From Acholeplasma sp. OttesenSCG-928-E16 (GTDB lineage Bacteria > Bacillota_I > Bacilli_A > Acholeplasmatales > Acholeplasmataceae): 64,000 bases of DNA. The notes below the pieces were generated by a model, which saw only the letters and a program-made list of their open reading frames with translations, made no database searches and was not told the DNA's origin. Within the stretch, counting starts at the first letter, position 1, and the number at the start of each line of letters is the position of its first letter. Where the stretch lies: contig JAJDIT010000006.1 in assembly GCA_030266845.1 (NCBI GenBank), positions 1 through 64,000 on the forward strand. The letters are read 5' to 3'. The position numbers were made by a program, and so were the translations under genes. Positions 7,862-15,798 of this stretch are shown piece after piece.

Positions 7862-10735
7862 ATGTTAAAAAATGAACCAATGAAAACAAAAAATGATTCA
7901 GACTATATAAATAAAGCCATCAAGCATGGGAAAATTAAAATGCTAGAATGGGATTTAAAAAACCAAAGAGGATTTTTAAATGAACAATTTGCCTCTTTTT
8001 TAGGATATCCTTATAATCCAAATGGCTTTGAATTAGATGCGATGATTTCATTGCTTCAAGAAAGTAGCAGAGCTACTATTTTGAATCTATTTAAAGAATG
8101 TTCATTAGGCGATGTTCCTGATTTTAATTTCTTGTTAAGAGTATTAGATAACAACAAAAAAGAAGTCATTATTGAATGTAATGGTGGTGTTATTGAGTAT
8201 GATGATTCAGGAAACCCAAGCAAGCTGATTTTTGTTGTTAATGGAGTTAATAATCAATATAAAGAAAATGCCACAGCGATGTTTGAGGCTTCTCCGTTTG
8301 CGAGCGTCATGCTAGACTTGAACTTTAATGTGATCGACTTCAATCCTAAATGCATGCAATTATTTGGCTACTCTTCGAAAGAAAAGTTTTCCAAGGATGT
8401 AACCAAAATAATCACCAATATCGTTCCAGAAAGACAAAGTGATGGTAGAAAGTCAGTATCATTTGCTGATCGAATTAAACAAGTGTTTCAAAAAGGCATC
8501 GTCGAAACTACCTCAGATCTTTCAATCAATGGTGAAATTAAACCATTTAATATAGTTTTTCAAAAGATAATGCGCGGTGATGAAGTAGCGATTTTAGTAT
8601 ATTTATCTGATCGATCCAACGTTGAAGAAGCAAACTATAAGATTAAAAGACAAGACCTCTTATTAAGAGCCGTAGCACAAATGTCTCATAAACTTGTTGA
8701 CTCAACTCCTGATGATTTTGAATTATCAATATGGAATGCCTTAAAATGTATCGGAGAAGCAGTGGCAGTTGATAGAATGTATATTTGGGAAAATTATGAA
8801 GAAGATGGGGATATATATTGTAAACAAATATATGAGTGGTCTGAAGGTGCAGAACCACAACAAGGAAAAGATTTCGCTATCTCATCTAAATATAAAGATG
8901 ATATTTATCATTGGTACCAAGTTTTTATTAATAATGAATCAATTAATTCGCTAGTTAAAGATATTCCTTCTCCAGAAAGAGAAGTACTTGAAATGCAATC
9001 AATTATATCTTTATTAGCTATTCCGATTTTTGTTGGCGGAAAGTTCTGGGGATTTGTTGGATTTGACGATTGCAAAAAGAAAAAAATCTACGAAGATTTT
9101 GAAGAAAAGATTCTAAGATCAGCTGGTGCAACTATTGTTTCTTCCATAATCAAAAATCGAGCGATGGTCGATTTAATTGCCGCTAGAGAAGAAGCAATGA
9201 AAAGCAATAAGGCAAAATCAGAGTTTTTATCAAGAATGTCTCATGAGATTAGGACTCCTATGAACGCAATCATTGGAATGAATTCAATCGCACTTAAATC
9301 AAGTGATAAAAATCGAGTAATCTATTGTTTAACTAAAATTGATGCTGCATCAAAGCAGATGATGAATATTATTAATGATATCCTAGATATGTCAAAAATA
9401 GAAGCGAACAAGCTAGAAATTGTCAACGCTCCTTTTGATTTTGAAAATATGGTGTATGGTGTTACAAACATCATTCAAATTAAAACGGATGAAAAAGAAC
9501 AAAAACTAAAGGTTAATATCGATAAAAAGTTAAATAGGTTTGTTATATCTGATGAGCTTAGAATAACCCAAGTACTAACCAACCTTCTATCAAATGCTAA
9601 TAAGTTCACGCCGTATAAAGGATCGATCGCCATTAATGTTTCCTTCGATGATAAAAATGAAGATGAAGGAACCTTAAAAATAGAAGTATCTGATACTGGA
9701 ATAGGCGTTAAAGAAGACCAAAAAGAAAGATTGTTTAATTCTTTTGAACAAGCAGATGGCAGTATTACAAGGAAATATGGGGGAACTGGATTAGGGCTCT
9801 CACTTTGTAGTAAAATAGCCGGTTTACTTGGCGGAACAATGACAGTAGAAAGTGAGTACGGTAAGGGTTCAAACTTCATTTTTACTATTCCCATTAGTTA
9901 TGGAGATACCTTAGTAAGCAGAAGGGATGACATAAAAATTGATCATTCATTAAAAGTATTAATCGTAGATGAAGATAAGGATTCTATCGAGTATTTAAAG
10001 GAAATGCTTTTAGCATATGAGTTTAACATAACAACAGTTAATACTGGTATAGATGCGGTTAGGGCAGTTACTGAAGGAATTTTAAAAGATGAATATTATG
10101 ATATCGCGTTTATTGCTTGGAGAATGGATGTCATGAGTGGTTATGCCACTTCAAAAAGAATTAAGGACCTAACAAGAGATAAGACGGAGATAGTCATAAT
10201 GTCGGCTGTCGATATTATAGACATTAAAAATGAGATTTCTGATCTTCGAGTTGATAGTTTTATTCAAAAGCCAATTCTTTCAAACAAAATTCATGAATTG
10301 CTGATTAATCATCAAATGAAAAAAACAATTCAAGACGCTCAATCAGAGATGAAGTGGAATGAAAAAAATATCCTTATTGTAGAAGACATTGAAATAAACC
10401 AGGAAATTGTTATTGCCATGTTATCAGATACAAATATTAATATGGAAACTGCACTTAATGGAAAGATTGCAGTCGAAAAGTTCAGTGCAAATCCAGATAA
10501 ATATGATCTAATTCTAATGGATATGCAGATGCCAGAAATGGATGGACTAGAGGCAACAAGAGTAATTCGATCTCTTGATTTCAAAAAAGCCAAGGAGATA
10601 CCTATTATAGCGATGACCGCAAATGCCTTTAAAGAAGATATTGATGCCTGCAAGAAAGCTGGTATGAATGATCATATTTCTAAACCGATGGAAACCAATA
10701 TCTTAAAAACCAAAATTGAAGAATATTTAAAATAA
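7862..10735 (+). CDS. Hybrid sensor histidine kinase with PAS, GAF and two receiver domains
   Basis: A 957-aa sensor kinase with no obvious transmembrane segment, so probably cytosolic. Domains in order: PAS-like (about 20-130), PAS (about 138-250), GAF (about 265-435), HisKA with phospho-acceptor His461 in MSHEIRTPMN, HATPase_c (N box NLLSNANKF near 574, G boxes DTGIG 611 and GGTGLGL 640), receiver 1 (about 697-815) and receiver 2 (about 836-957). Receiver 2 is canonical with Asp887 in LMDMQMPEMDG. Receiver 1 keeps the acidic pocket (VDED) but has Ala752 where the phosphorylated Asp should be (IAWRMD), so it is probably a pseudo-receiver. SD GGAGG supports ATG 7862. The convergent Hpt protein may relay phosphate from receiver 2. 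Confidence 0.93.
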   Translation: MLKNEPMKTKNDSDYINKAIKHGKIKMLEWDLKNQRGFLNEQFASFLGYPYNPNGFELDAMISLLQESSRATILNLFKECSLGDVPDFNFLLRVLDNNKKEVIIECNGGVIEYDDSGNPSKLIFVVNGVNNQYKENATAMFEASPFASVMLDLNFNVIDFNPKCMQLFGYSSKEKFSKDVTKIITNIVPERQSDGRKSVSFADRIKQVFQKGIVETTSDLSINGEIKPFNIVFQKIMRGDEVAILVYLSDRSNVEEANYKIKRQDLLLRAVAQMSHKLVDSTPDDFELSIWNALKCIGEAVAVDRMYIWENYEEDGDIYCKQIYEWSEGAEPQQGKDFAISSKYKDDIYHWYQVFINNESINSLVKDIPSPEREVLEMQSIISLLAIPIFVGGKFWGFVGFDDCKKKKIYEDFEEKILRSAGATIVSSIIKNRAMVDLIAAREEAMKSNKAKSEFLSRMSHEIRTPMNAIIGMNSIALKSSDKNRVIYCLTKIDAASKQMMNIINDILDMSKIEANKLEIVNAPFDFENMVYGVTNIIQIKTDEKEQKLKVNIDKKLNRFVISDELRITQVLTNLLSNANKFTPYKGSIAINVSFDDKNEDEGTLKIEVSDTGIGVKEDQKERLFNSFEQADGSITRKYGGTGLGLSLCSKIAGLLGGTMTVESEYGKGSNFIFTIPISYGDTLVSRRDDIKIDHSLKVLIVDEDKDSIEYLKEMLLAYEFNITTVNTGIDAVRAVTEGILKDEYYDIAFIAWRMDVMSGYATSKRIKDLTRDKTEIVIMSAVDIIDIKNEISDLRVDSFIQKPILSNKIHELLINHQMKKTIQDAQSEMKWNEKNILIVEDIEINQEIVIAMLSDTNINMETALNGKIAVEKFSANPDKYDLILMDMQMPEMDGLEATRVIRSLDFKKAKEIPIIAMTANAFKEDIDACKKAGMNDHISKPMETNILKTKIEEYLK

Positions 10736-10743
10736 ATAAAAAA

Positions 10744-10772
10744 AAGAAGCGGAAAATAATTTTCCGCTTCTT
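10744..10772. terminator. Bidirectional terminator between kinase and Hpt gene
   Basis: A 13-bp perfect stem AAGAAGCGGAAAA/TTTTCCGCTTCTT with a 3-nt loop, placed between two convergent genes. An A-run lies on the left and T-rich sequence on the right, so it can serve both strands. Confidence 0.85.
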
Positions 10773-10786
10773 ACCTTTTTGATATC

Positions 10787-11131
10787 TTATTCAAGTCCTT
10801 CAAATACATGTTGGACGGCTTCTTTAGTCTTTACCCAAGTTATCTTGTATCTTTCATATCTTTCTGAGTCATAATAACCTTCTCTTAGGTGAAGCATTAA
10901 GTCAGCACTTTCATTATATAGTAAAGGTAAAGCTAGATTACCAGTCATCCCTTTTATTTCATGAGCTACCTCAGAAGCCTTTTGAAAGTCTCCTTCTCTA
11001 ACCTTTTGATCTAATCTATCAAAGGAGTCGCTCGTTAAAAAAATACTAAGTATTCTTCGATACAACATCTTGTTTCCTTGAATTCTTCCTAAGCCTTCTT
11101 CAACATTGATGTATTCATTAGATTCAATCAT
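10787..11131 (-). CDS. Single-domain histidine phosphotransfer (Hpt) protein
   Basis: A 114-aa Hpt-domain protein. The phospho-accepting His57 lies in the motif AHEIKGMTGN (HxxKG). The rest is predicted helical, as expected of the four-helix Hpt bundle. An upstream in-frame GTG lies inside the SD GAGGTG, so ATG at 11131 is the better start. It is convergent with the hybrid kinase, sharing the terminator between them. I infer it shuttles phosphate between the kinase's receiver 2 and an unlinked response regulator. A TATAAT on the minus strand (11155-11150) sits very close to the start and may be its -10 box. Confidence 0.88.
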   Translation of the reverse strand: MIESNEYINVEEGLGRIQGNKMLYRRILSIFLTSDSFDRLDQKVREGDFQKASEVAHEIKGMTGNLALPLLYNESADLMLHLREGYYDSERYERYKITWVKTKEAVQHVFEGLE

Positions 11132-11239
11132 TCCAATCACCTCGTTTGCATTATATCTTTAACATATTAATTATATATAGGAATCCCCCTAAAAGCAATT
11201 GAAATCCATTATTTCATATTTTTTACCAAAAAAAACTCA

Positions 11240-11253
11240 CTTATTATAATAAG
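11240..11253. repeat. 14-bp perfect palindrome
   Basis: CTTATTATAATAAG reads the same on both strands. It lies between the divergent Hpt gene and the tRNA-Pro promoter. It could be an operator, though such AT-rich palindromes also arise by chance. Confidence 0.5.
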
Positions 11254-11273
11254 AAAAACCTATACATTTATTG

Positions 11274-11302
11274 TTGACAATAATTGATAAATTTGCTAAA
11301 AT
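11274..11302 (+). promoter_or_regulatory. Strong promoter of tRNA-Pro/tRNA-Gly
   Basis: Perfect -35 TTGACA (11274-11279), 17-bp spacer, -10 TAAAAT (11297-11302) preceded by an extended TGc. It drives the two tRNA genes that follow. Confidence 0.85.
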
Positions 11303-11341
11303 AATCTAGCAGTTTAAAAACGGCAGCATACTTGGGTAGAA

Positions 11342-11418
11342 CGGGAAGTAGCTTAGCTTGGTAGAGCGCCTGGTTTGGGACCAGGAGGTCGCAGGTTCAA
11401 ATCCTGTCTTCCCGACCA
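11342..11418 (+). tRNA. tRNA-Pro (TGG)
   Basis: Acceptor CGGGAAG/CTTCCCG, discriminator A, encoded CCA. The anticodon stem CCTGG/CCAGG encloses ttTGGga, anticodon TGG. 77 nt. Confidence 0.97.
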
Positions 11419-11440
11419 GTTTTTAAACTTTATAATAAAT

Positions 11441-11514
11441 GCGGGTGTAGTTTAGTGGTAGAACCACAGCCTTCCAAGCTGTTGATGTGAGTTCGATTCT
11501 CATCACCCGCTCCA
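11441..11514 (+). tRNA. tRNA-Gly (TCC)
   Basis: Acceptor GCGGGTG/CACCCGC, discriminator T, encoded CCA. The anticodon stem ACAGC/GCTGT encloses ctTCCaa, anticodon TCC. 74 nt, 22 bases after tRNA-Pro in the same transcript. Confidence 0.97.
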
Positions 11515-11526
11515 TTTAAGAAGCAT

Positions 11527-11556
11527 AGGTTTGATACAGTGTATCAGGCCTTTTTT
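11527..11556 (+). terminator. Terminator of the tRNA-Pro/Gly transcript
   Basis: Stem AGGTTTGATAC/GTATCAGGCCT (11 bp with two G-T pairs), a 3-nt loop, then TTTTTT. Confidence 0.85.
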
Positions 11557-11760
11557 AATGCCTAAATACCGATAATTAGCCCCATTTTAGCCGTTTTGTG
11601 GCTTTTTTACATTTGGTACGAGAGTTTGTTAGGGAAGAAATTACTGTGGCTTGTGTTTTCAAAATCAACGTTTTAGCAAAAGGTCTACATTTTAGCGATT
11701 GCTCAACGTTTTAGCGAAAGGTGAAAACTGCTTTAAAAAACAATTACTTCAAATTTGGTA
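11557..11760. other. Non-coding junction with short repeats before the defence operon
   Basis: No gene is visible. TTTTAGC occurs four times. A 20-bp direct repeat with one mismatch (TCAACGTTTTAGC, then A or G, then AAAGGT) is at 11665-11684 and 11703-11722. A weak hairpin AGCC/GGCT followed by TTTTTT is around 11589-11610. This is the border between the tRNA cluster and the restriction island. Confidence 0.6.
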
Positions 11761-11789
11761 TTGACATACTAAAAAAACAGTAGTATTAT
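11761..11789 (+). promoter_or_regulatory. Promoter of the restriction-modification operon
   Basis: Perfect -35 TTGACA (11761-11766), 17-bp spacer, -10 TATTAT (11784-11789). An overlapping TATAAT sits at 11787-11792. SD GGAGG and ATG 11819 follow. No further convincing promoter or terminator is visible before 23369, so this probably drives the whole six-gene operon. Confidence 0.75.
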
Positions 11790-11818
11790 AATTTTGTAGA
11801 GAATGGAGGTTCTAGGAA

Positions 11819-13384
11819 ATGATTATTCAAAAATTTTGGCAATTAGCAAATTTAGAAAGAGGATTGAATTCCAGTCACGAAGAAATGTTGTGGAATGTAT
11901 ATAGAATTCTTAAAATTAAAGAGGATTGTCCTGTTATAAAAATAAGTGATCCATATCAACTTTTGGATCTGATGAAGGAAATAGATGTAACTTTTTTTAG
12001 AGGAAATGAAAGATTGTTCTTTGAGGAATACTTAATTTTATCAGAAATGGATGCCAAAGAGGTGTTGGATTATGTTTATTTCATTCAAAAAAATAGTAAT
12101 GTTTTTGGTTCCTTAATACCGAAATCTTTATCTAAACTTCTTTTAATTTCAAAAAAAGTAGGAGCAGTTCTTGTTGCAGATGCTGATAAATATGATTCTG
12201 ATTTATATAATTATGTAATGGAAAACAGCGATACTCAGTTTTTCTTCACGGTAAAACAAGAAATTATGCACAATATATTATCTTTGTTATTCAAAGGACT
12301 TAATGTTCATTTTATTCTAAACGACATTTACGAGGAGAATTTCACAGATATAAAATTCGATTATATAATAGCGTTCCCTATAATGGGTGTAAGGAATCTT
12401 GAGACAGGAGGTGACTTTATTAGTAGAGAACCTAGCTTTATAGCAACGCAAAACCTGTTACTTCATTTATCGAGCATCGGTCAATTAAAGATAGTTTTAC
12501 CTGCAAAAATTGGTTTTGGGGGTGGAGATGCTGAAATCCTTAGGCATTTTATTAGCGATAATTATCAAGTTAATGAAATTGCGTCATTACCTTCTAGGCT
12601 ATTCTATCCATACATGTCAATAAATACATATTTAATTACAATTCAACAAGGGAAGACAGAAGATGTTAGTGTTATCAAATACAAACTAGAGAAAGATGCT
12701 TTATTTGAAGATGATAATAGATTAGTTTTTGCTGATGAACTAGAATCAATGAATAATTGGAATGTCGATATGGCGTTTTCACTAACCGACGAAACCATCA
12801 TGAATTATAAAAACTCTTTAGTTAAAAAAGCGCCCTTGAAGGATGTTGCTGATGTTTTTAGAGGTAAGTCAATTGCTGCGAAAACTGAGGAAGGAAATGT
12901 CTTAGTTATAAATATCTCAAATATTAGCGAAGTTGGAATTGACTATAATAATCTTGACTTTACCGTTGAAGAAGAGCGAAAAGTTCAAAGATATTTACTT
13001 GAACAAGATGATGTTTTGATAACAACAAAAGGTTTCAGTGTAAAAATTGGTGTTTATGAGGACCAGCAAAAAATGGTAATTGCCTCTTCCAACCTATGTG
13101 TTGTTAGACCAAATAAAAGATTGTTAACCGGAACCTACCTAAAGTTATTCCTAGAGTCTGAAACTGGTATGAAGCTTCTCAAAAGTCTGCAAAGAGGAAC
13201 TTCAATTGTAAACATAAATTATCAAGATATATGCGAACTAGAGGTGCCAATACCACCGTTGGAAGAACAATTAGAAATAACGAATGAATATGAAGCGGGT
13301 TTGAAACTTTATAAGGAAACGATTAATCAAGCAGAATACGCATGGTCAAAGATAAAAGCTAATGTGCAAAGAAAGTTATTTTAG
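11819..13384 (+). CDS. Degenerate N6-adenine methyltransferase fused to a type I specificity domain
   Basis: A 521-aa protein with two parts. Residues about 1-285 resemble the core of HsdM (VKQEIMHNILSLLF corresponds to GQE...A.MNL.L, and FDYIIAFPIMG to FDYIIANPPFG), but the AdoMet-binding DPACGTGG motif is absent and the catalytic NPPF is changed to FPIM, so it should be inactive. Residues about 290-521 are a single HsdS-like target recognition domain (ADVFRGKSI..., RGTSIVNINYQDICELEVPIPPLEEQ). It is the first gene after a strong promoter and lies 12 bases before the ADP-ribosylglycohydrolase-HsdM gene, whose SD overlaps its stop. I infer a DNA-sequence-sensing or regulatory subunit; it could also be an alternative specificity subunit. 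Confidence 0.75.
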   Translation: MIIQKFWQLANLERGLNSSHEEMLWNVYRILKIKEDCPVIKISDPYQLLDLMKEIDVTFFRGNERLFFEEYLILSEMDAKEVLDYVYFIQKNSNVFGSLIPKSLSKLLLISKKVGAVLVADADKYDSDLYNYVMENSDTQFFFTVKQEIMHNILSLLFKGLNVHFILNDIYEENFTDIKFDYIIAFPIMGVRNLETGGDFISREPSFIATQNLLLHLSSIGQLKIVLPAKIGFGGGDAEILRHFISDNYQVNEIASLPSRLFYPYMSINTYLITIQQGKTEDVSVIKYKLEKDALFEDDNRLVFADELESMNNWNVDMAFSLTDETIMNYKNSLVKKAPLKDVADVFRGKSIAAKTEEGNVLVINISNISEVGIDYNNLDFTVEEERKVQRYLLEQDDVLITTKGFSVKIGVYEDQQKMVIASSNLCVVRPNKRLLTGTYLKLFLESETGMKLLKSLQRGTSIVNINYQDICELEVPIPPLEEQLEITNEYEAGLKLYKETINQAEYAWSKIKANVQRKLF

Positions 13385-13395
13385 GAGGTTGCTAA

Positions 13396-15798
13396 ATGTT
13401 AGGAGCAATTATAGGAGATATTGTTGGGTCACGTTTTGAATGGAATAATAATAAATCGAAAGAGTTTGATTTATTAACGTATAGGAATTTCTTTACAGAT
13501 GATACAGTCATGACATTAGCTATTGCTAAAGCTATATTAGAAAGTAAAAATGATTACGAAAAACTAGGAGATTATGCGATTAAGCATATGCGAGAAATTG
13601 GCAAACTTTATCCTAATTGTGGATACGGCATAAACTTCGACAAATGGATTTTTTCTGATAATCCTCATCCATATAACAGCTATGGGAATGGTGCAGCTAT
13701 GCGAGTAAGTGCGTGCGGATTTGTAGCAAATTCATTAGAAGAAGCCATCGAACTTTCTCGCAAAGTGACAGAAATAACACATAATCATCACGAAGGAATC
13801 AAAGGGGCAGAAGCAACAACTGTAGCTATATATCTAGCAAGGACAGGAAGTAACATTTTTGAGATTAGAGATTATATAAATAATCATTACTATCCAATGA
13901 ATTTTAAACTTGATGATATTCGTGATTCTTATGAATTTAACGAAACTTGTCAAGATACTGTTCCACAAGCAATTGAAGCGTTTCTAGAATCAAAGAACTT
14001 TGAAGATGCTATACGAAATGCAATCTCAATTGGTGGAGATTCTGATACACTAGCAGCAATAACTGGTAGTATTGCAGAGGCTTACTATGGCATTCCTACT
14101 GATATTAGAAAACATGCATTAACTTATTTAGACGAGAGATTGTTATCTATCTTAGTAGAGTTTGAAAGTAAATATCCTTCACTGATGGAAAAAGGTGATG
14201 TAAAAATAAAAACAAAAAAGAAAAGAATATTGACGGGGGAACGTTCTGAAATGATGGAAGAAACAATTAATAAAATTGAAAAAGACTTTGATGATACTGA
14301 AATTGAAATAGAAGAAACATCAAGTCAAAAGTTATATAATCATTTATTTGAGGCATGCAATATACTTCGTGGCCCAATTAACCAAGATGAGTATAAATCA
14401 TATATCACACCTATTTTATTTTTTAAGAGAATTTCAGACGTATATGACGAAGAGACAGAAAAGGCACTTAATGAATCTGGTGGAGATAAAGAATATGCTT
14501 CATTTGACGAAAACCATAGCTTCAAGATTCCGGAAGGATGTCATTGGAATGATGTTCGTAATGCAAGTACGAATGTGGGAACTGTGATAGTTAATGCTAT
14601 GAGCGGAATAGAAAGATCTAATCCCGATACTTTGAGTGGTGTATTCAGCTCATTTGATGATGCAACTTGGACGGATAAAACAAAGCTTTCTGATGATAGA
14701 TTAAAAGATCTAATTGAACATATGTCATCAATTAAGGTTGGCAATAACAATTACACCGCTGATGTTATGGGTGATGCCTATGAATATTTAATTAAGAAGT
14801 TTGCGGATTTGTCCAAAAAGAACGCAGGTGAGTTCTATACTCCTCGTTCGATTGTAAAATTGTTAGTTAATCTTTTAGATCCTAAACCCGGGGATGAGGT
14901 ATATGATCCCGCGTGTGGTACAGGTGGTATGTTGATTGAAGCAATTCGCCATATCAATAACGATAAACTAACCTATGGACGTATTTATGGTCAAGAAAAG
15001 AATCTAGCAACCTCTGCAATTGCTCGAATGAATTTGTTTCTACATGGGGCAAAAGACTTTAAAGTATTGCAAGGTGATACACTTAGGGATCCAAAGTTTC
15101 TAAGAGCAGGTAAAGTCCAAAAATTTGATTGCACGATAGCTAATCCACCTTTTTCTCTAGATAAATGGGGTTCTGACCAATTTGCCACTGACGCATATGG
15201 AAGAAATATTTGGGGATGTCCTACTGATTCAAATGCAGACTTCGCTTGGCTGCAACATATGGTTTCCTCCATGAAGTCAAAAACTGGAAGATGTGTTGTC
15301 GTTCTTCCTCAAGGGGTTCTATTTAGAGGAGGTAAAGAAGCAGAAATGCGCAAACAACTTATTGAATCGGATATTCTTGAATGTGTAATCACGTTAGCAA
15401 GTGGAGTGTTTTATTCTACTGGGGTTTCCGCTTGCATCTTATTATTGAGTAATAATAAAGTTTCAGCTCATAAGGGCAAAATATGTATGATTAACGGTTC
15501 GAAATTTTATACGCCGAAGAGAGCTCAAGTATTAATGACGCAAACTGATATCGATAAGGTTTATAAGGTGTACCAGAACTATACAGATGAAATTGAAATT
15601 TCAAAAGTTATTACAATTGCCGAAGTAAAAGCAAATGGATATTCACTTGCTCTTAATAACTATATTGAAAAGAAAGAGGTAGAAACTGCAACACCAGTAG
15701 AAATTAGAAGACAATACTTAGATTCTTACAACAAAATGATTGAAGCAGAAGAAAAAATGAAACAATTATTGATAGAAGGAGGATACATCAATGAGTAA
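13396..15798 (+). CDS. ADP-ribosylglycohydrolase fused to type I methyltransferase subunit HsdM
   Basis: An 800-aa fusion. Residues 1-265 form a complete ADP-ribosylglycohydrolase (ARH/DraG family): GDIVGSRFEW (7-16), FTDDT (33-37), GNGAAMRV (97-104) and GGDSDTLAAI (213-222) contain the metal-binding acidic residues. After a charged linker, residues about 305-800 form an HsdM: N-terminal helical domain (NILRGPINQDEY, ITPILFFKRISDV), AdoMet motif DPACGTGG (504-511), catalytic NPPF (583-586) and a C-terminal coiled coil. HsdM makes N6-methyladenine and protects DNA from HsdR; the ARH domain removes ADP-ribose from protein or nucleic acid. The reading frame is continuous. Met286 (ATG 14251), preceded by a G-rich stretch, could start a free HsdM. 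It overlaps the second hsdM by 8 bp. Confidence 0.88.
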   Translation: MLGAIIGDIVGSRFEWNNNKSKEFDLLTYRNFFTDDTVMTLAIAKAILESKNDYEKLGDYAIKHMREIGKLYPNCGYGINFDKWIFSDNPHPYNSYGNGAAMRVSACGFVANSLEEAIELSRKVTEITHNHHEGIKGAEATTVAIYLARTGSNIFEIRDYINNHYYPMNFKLDDIRDSYEFNETCQDTVPQAIEAFLESKNFEDAIRNAISIGGDSDTLAAITGSIAEAYYGIPTDIRKHALTYLDERLLSILVEFESKYPSLMEKGDVKIKTKKKRILTGERSEMMEETINKIEKDFDDTEIEIEETSSQKLYNHLFEACNILRGPINQDEYKSYITPILFFKRISDVYDEETEKALNESGGDKEYASFDENHSFKIPEGCHWNDVRNASTNVGTVIVNAMSGIERSNPDTLSGVFSSFDDATWTDKTKLSDDRLKDLIEHMSSIKVGNNNYTADVMGDAYEYLIKKFADLSKKNAGEFYTPRSIVKLLVNLLDPKPGDEVYDPACGTGGMLIEAIRHINNDKLTYGRIYGQEKNLATSAIARMNLFLHGAKDFKVLQGDTLRDPKFLRAGKVQKFDCTIANPPFSLDKWGSDQFATDAYGRNIWGCPTDSNADFAWLQHMVSSMKSKTGRCVVVLPQGVLFRGGKEAEMRKQLIESDILECVITLASGVFYSTGVSACILLLSNNKVSAHKGKICMINGSKFYTPKRAQVLMTQTDIDKVYKVYQNYTDEIEISKVITIAEVKANGYSLALNNYIEKKEVETATPVEIRRQYLDSYNKMIEAEEKMKQLLIEGGYINE

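Noticed and set aside
11441-11514. tRNA-Gly as the attachment site of the prophage
   Set aside because: The prophage carries serine recombinases, which rarely use tRNA genes, and no repeat of the tRNA 3' end was seen at the right side.
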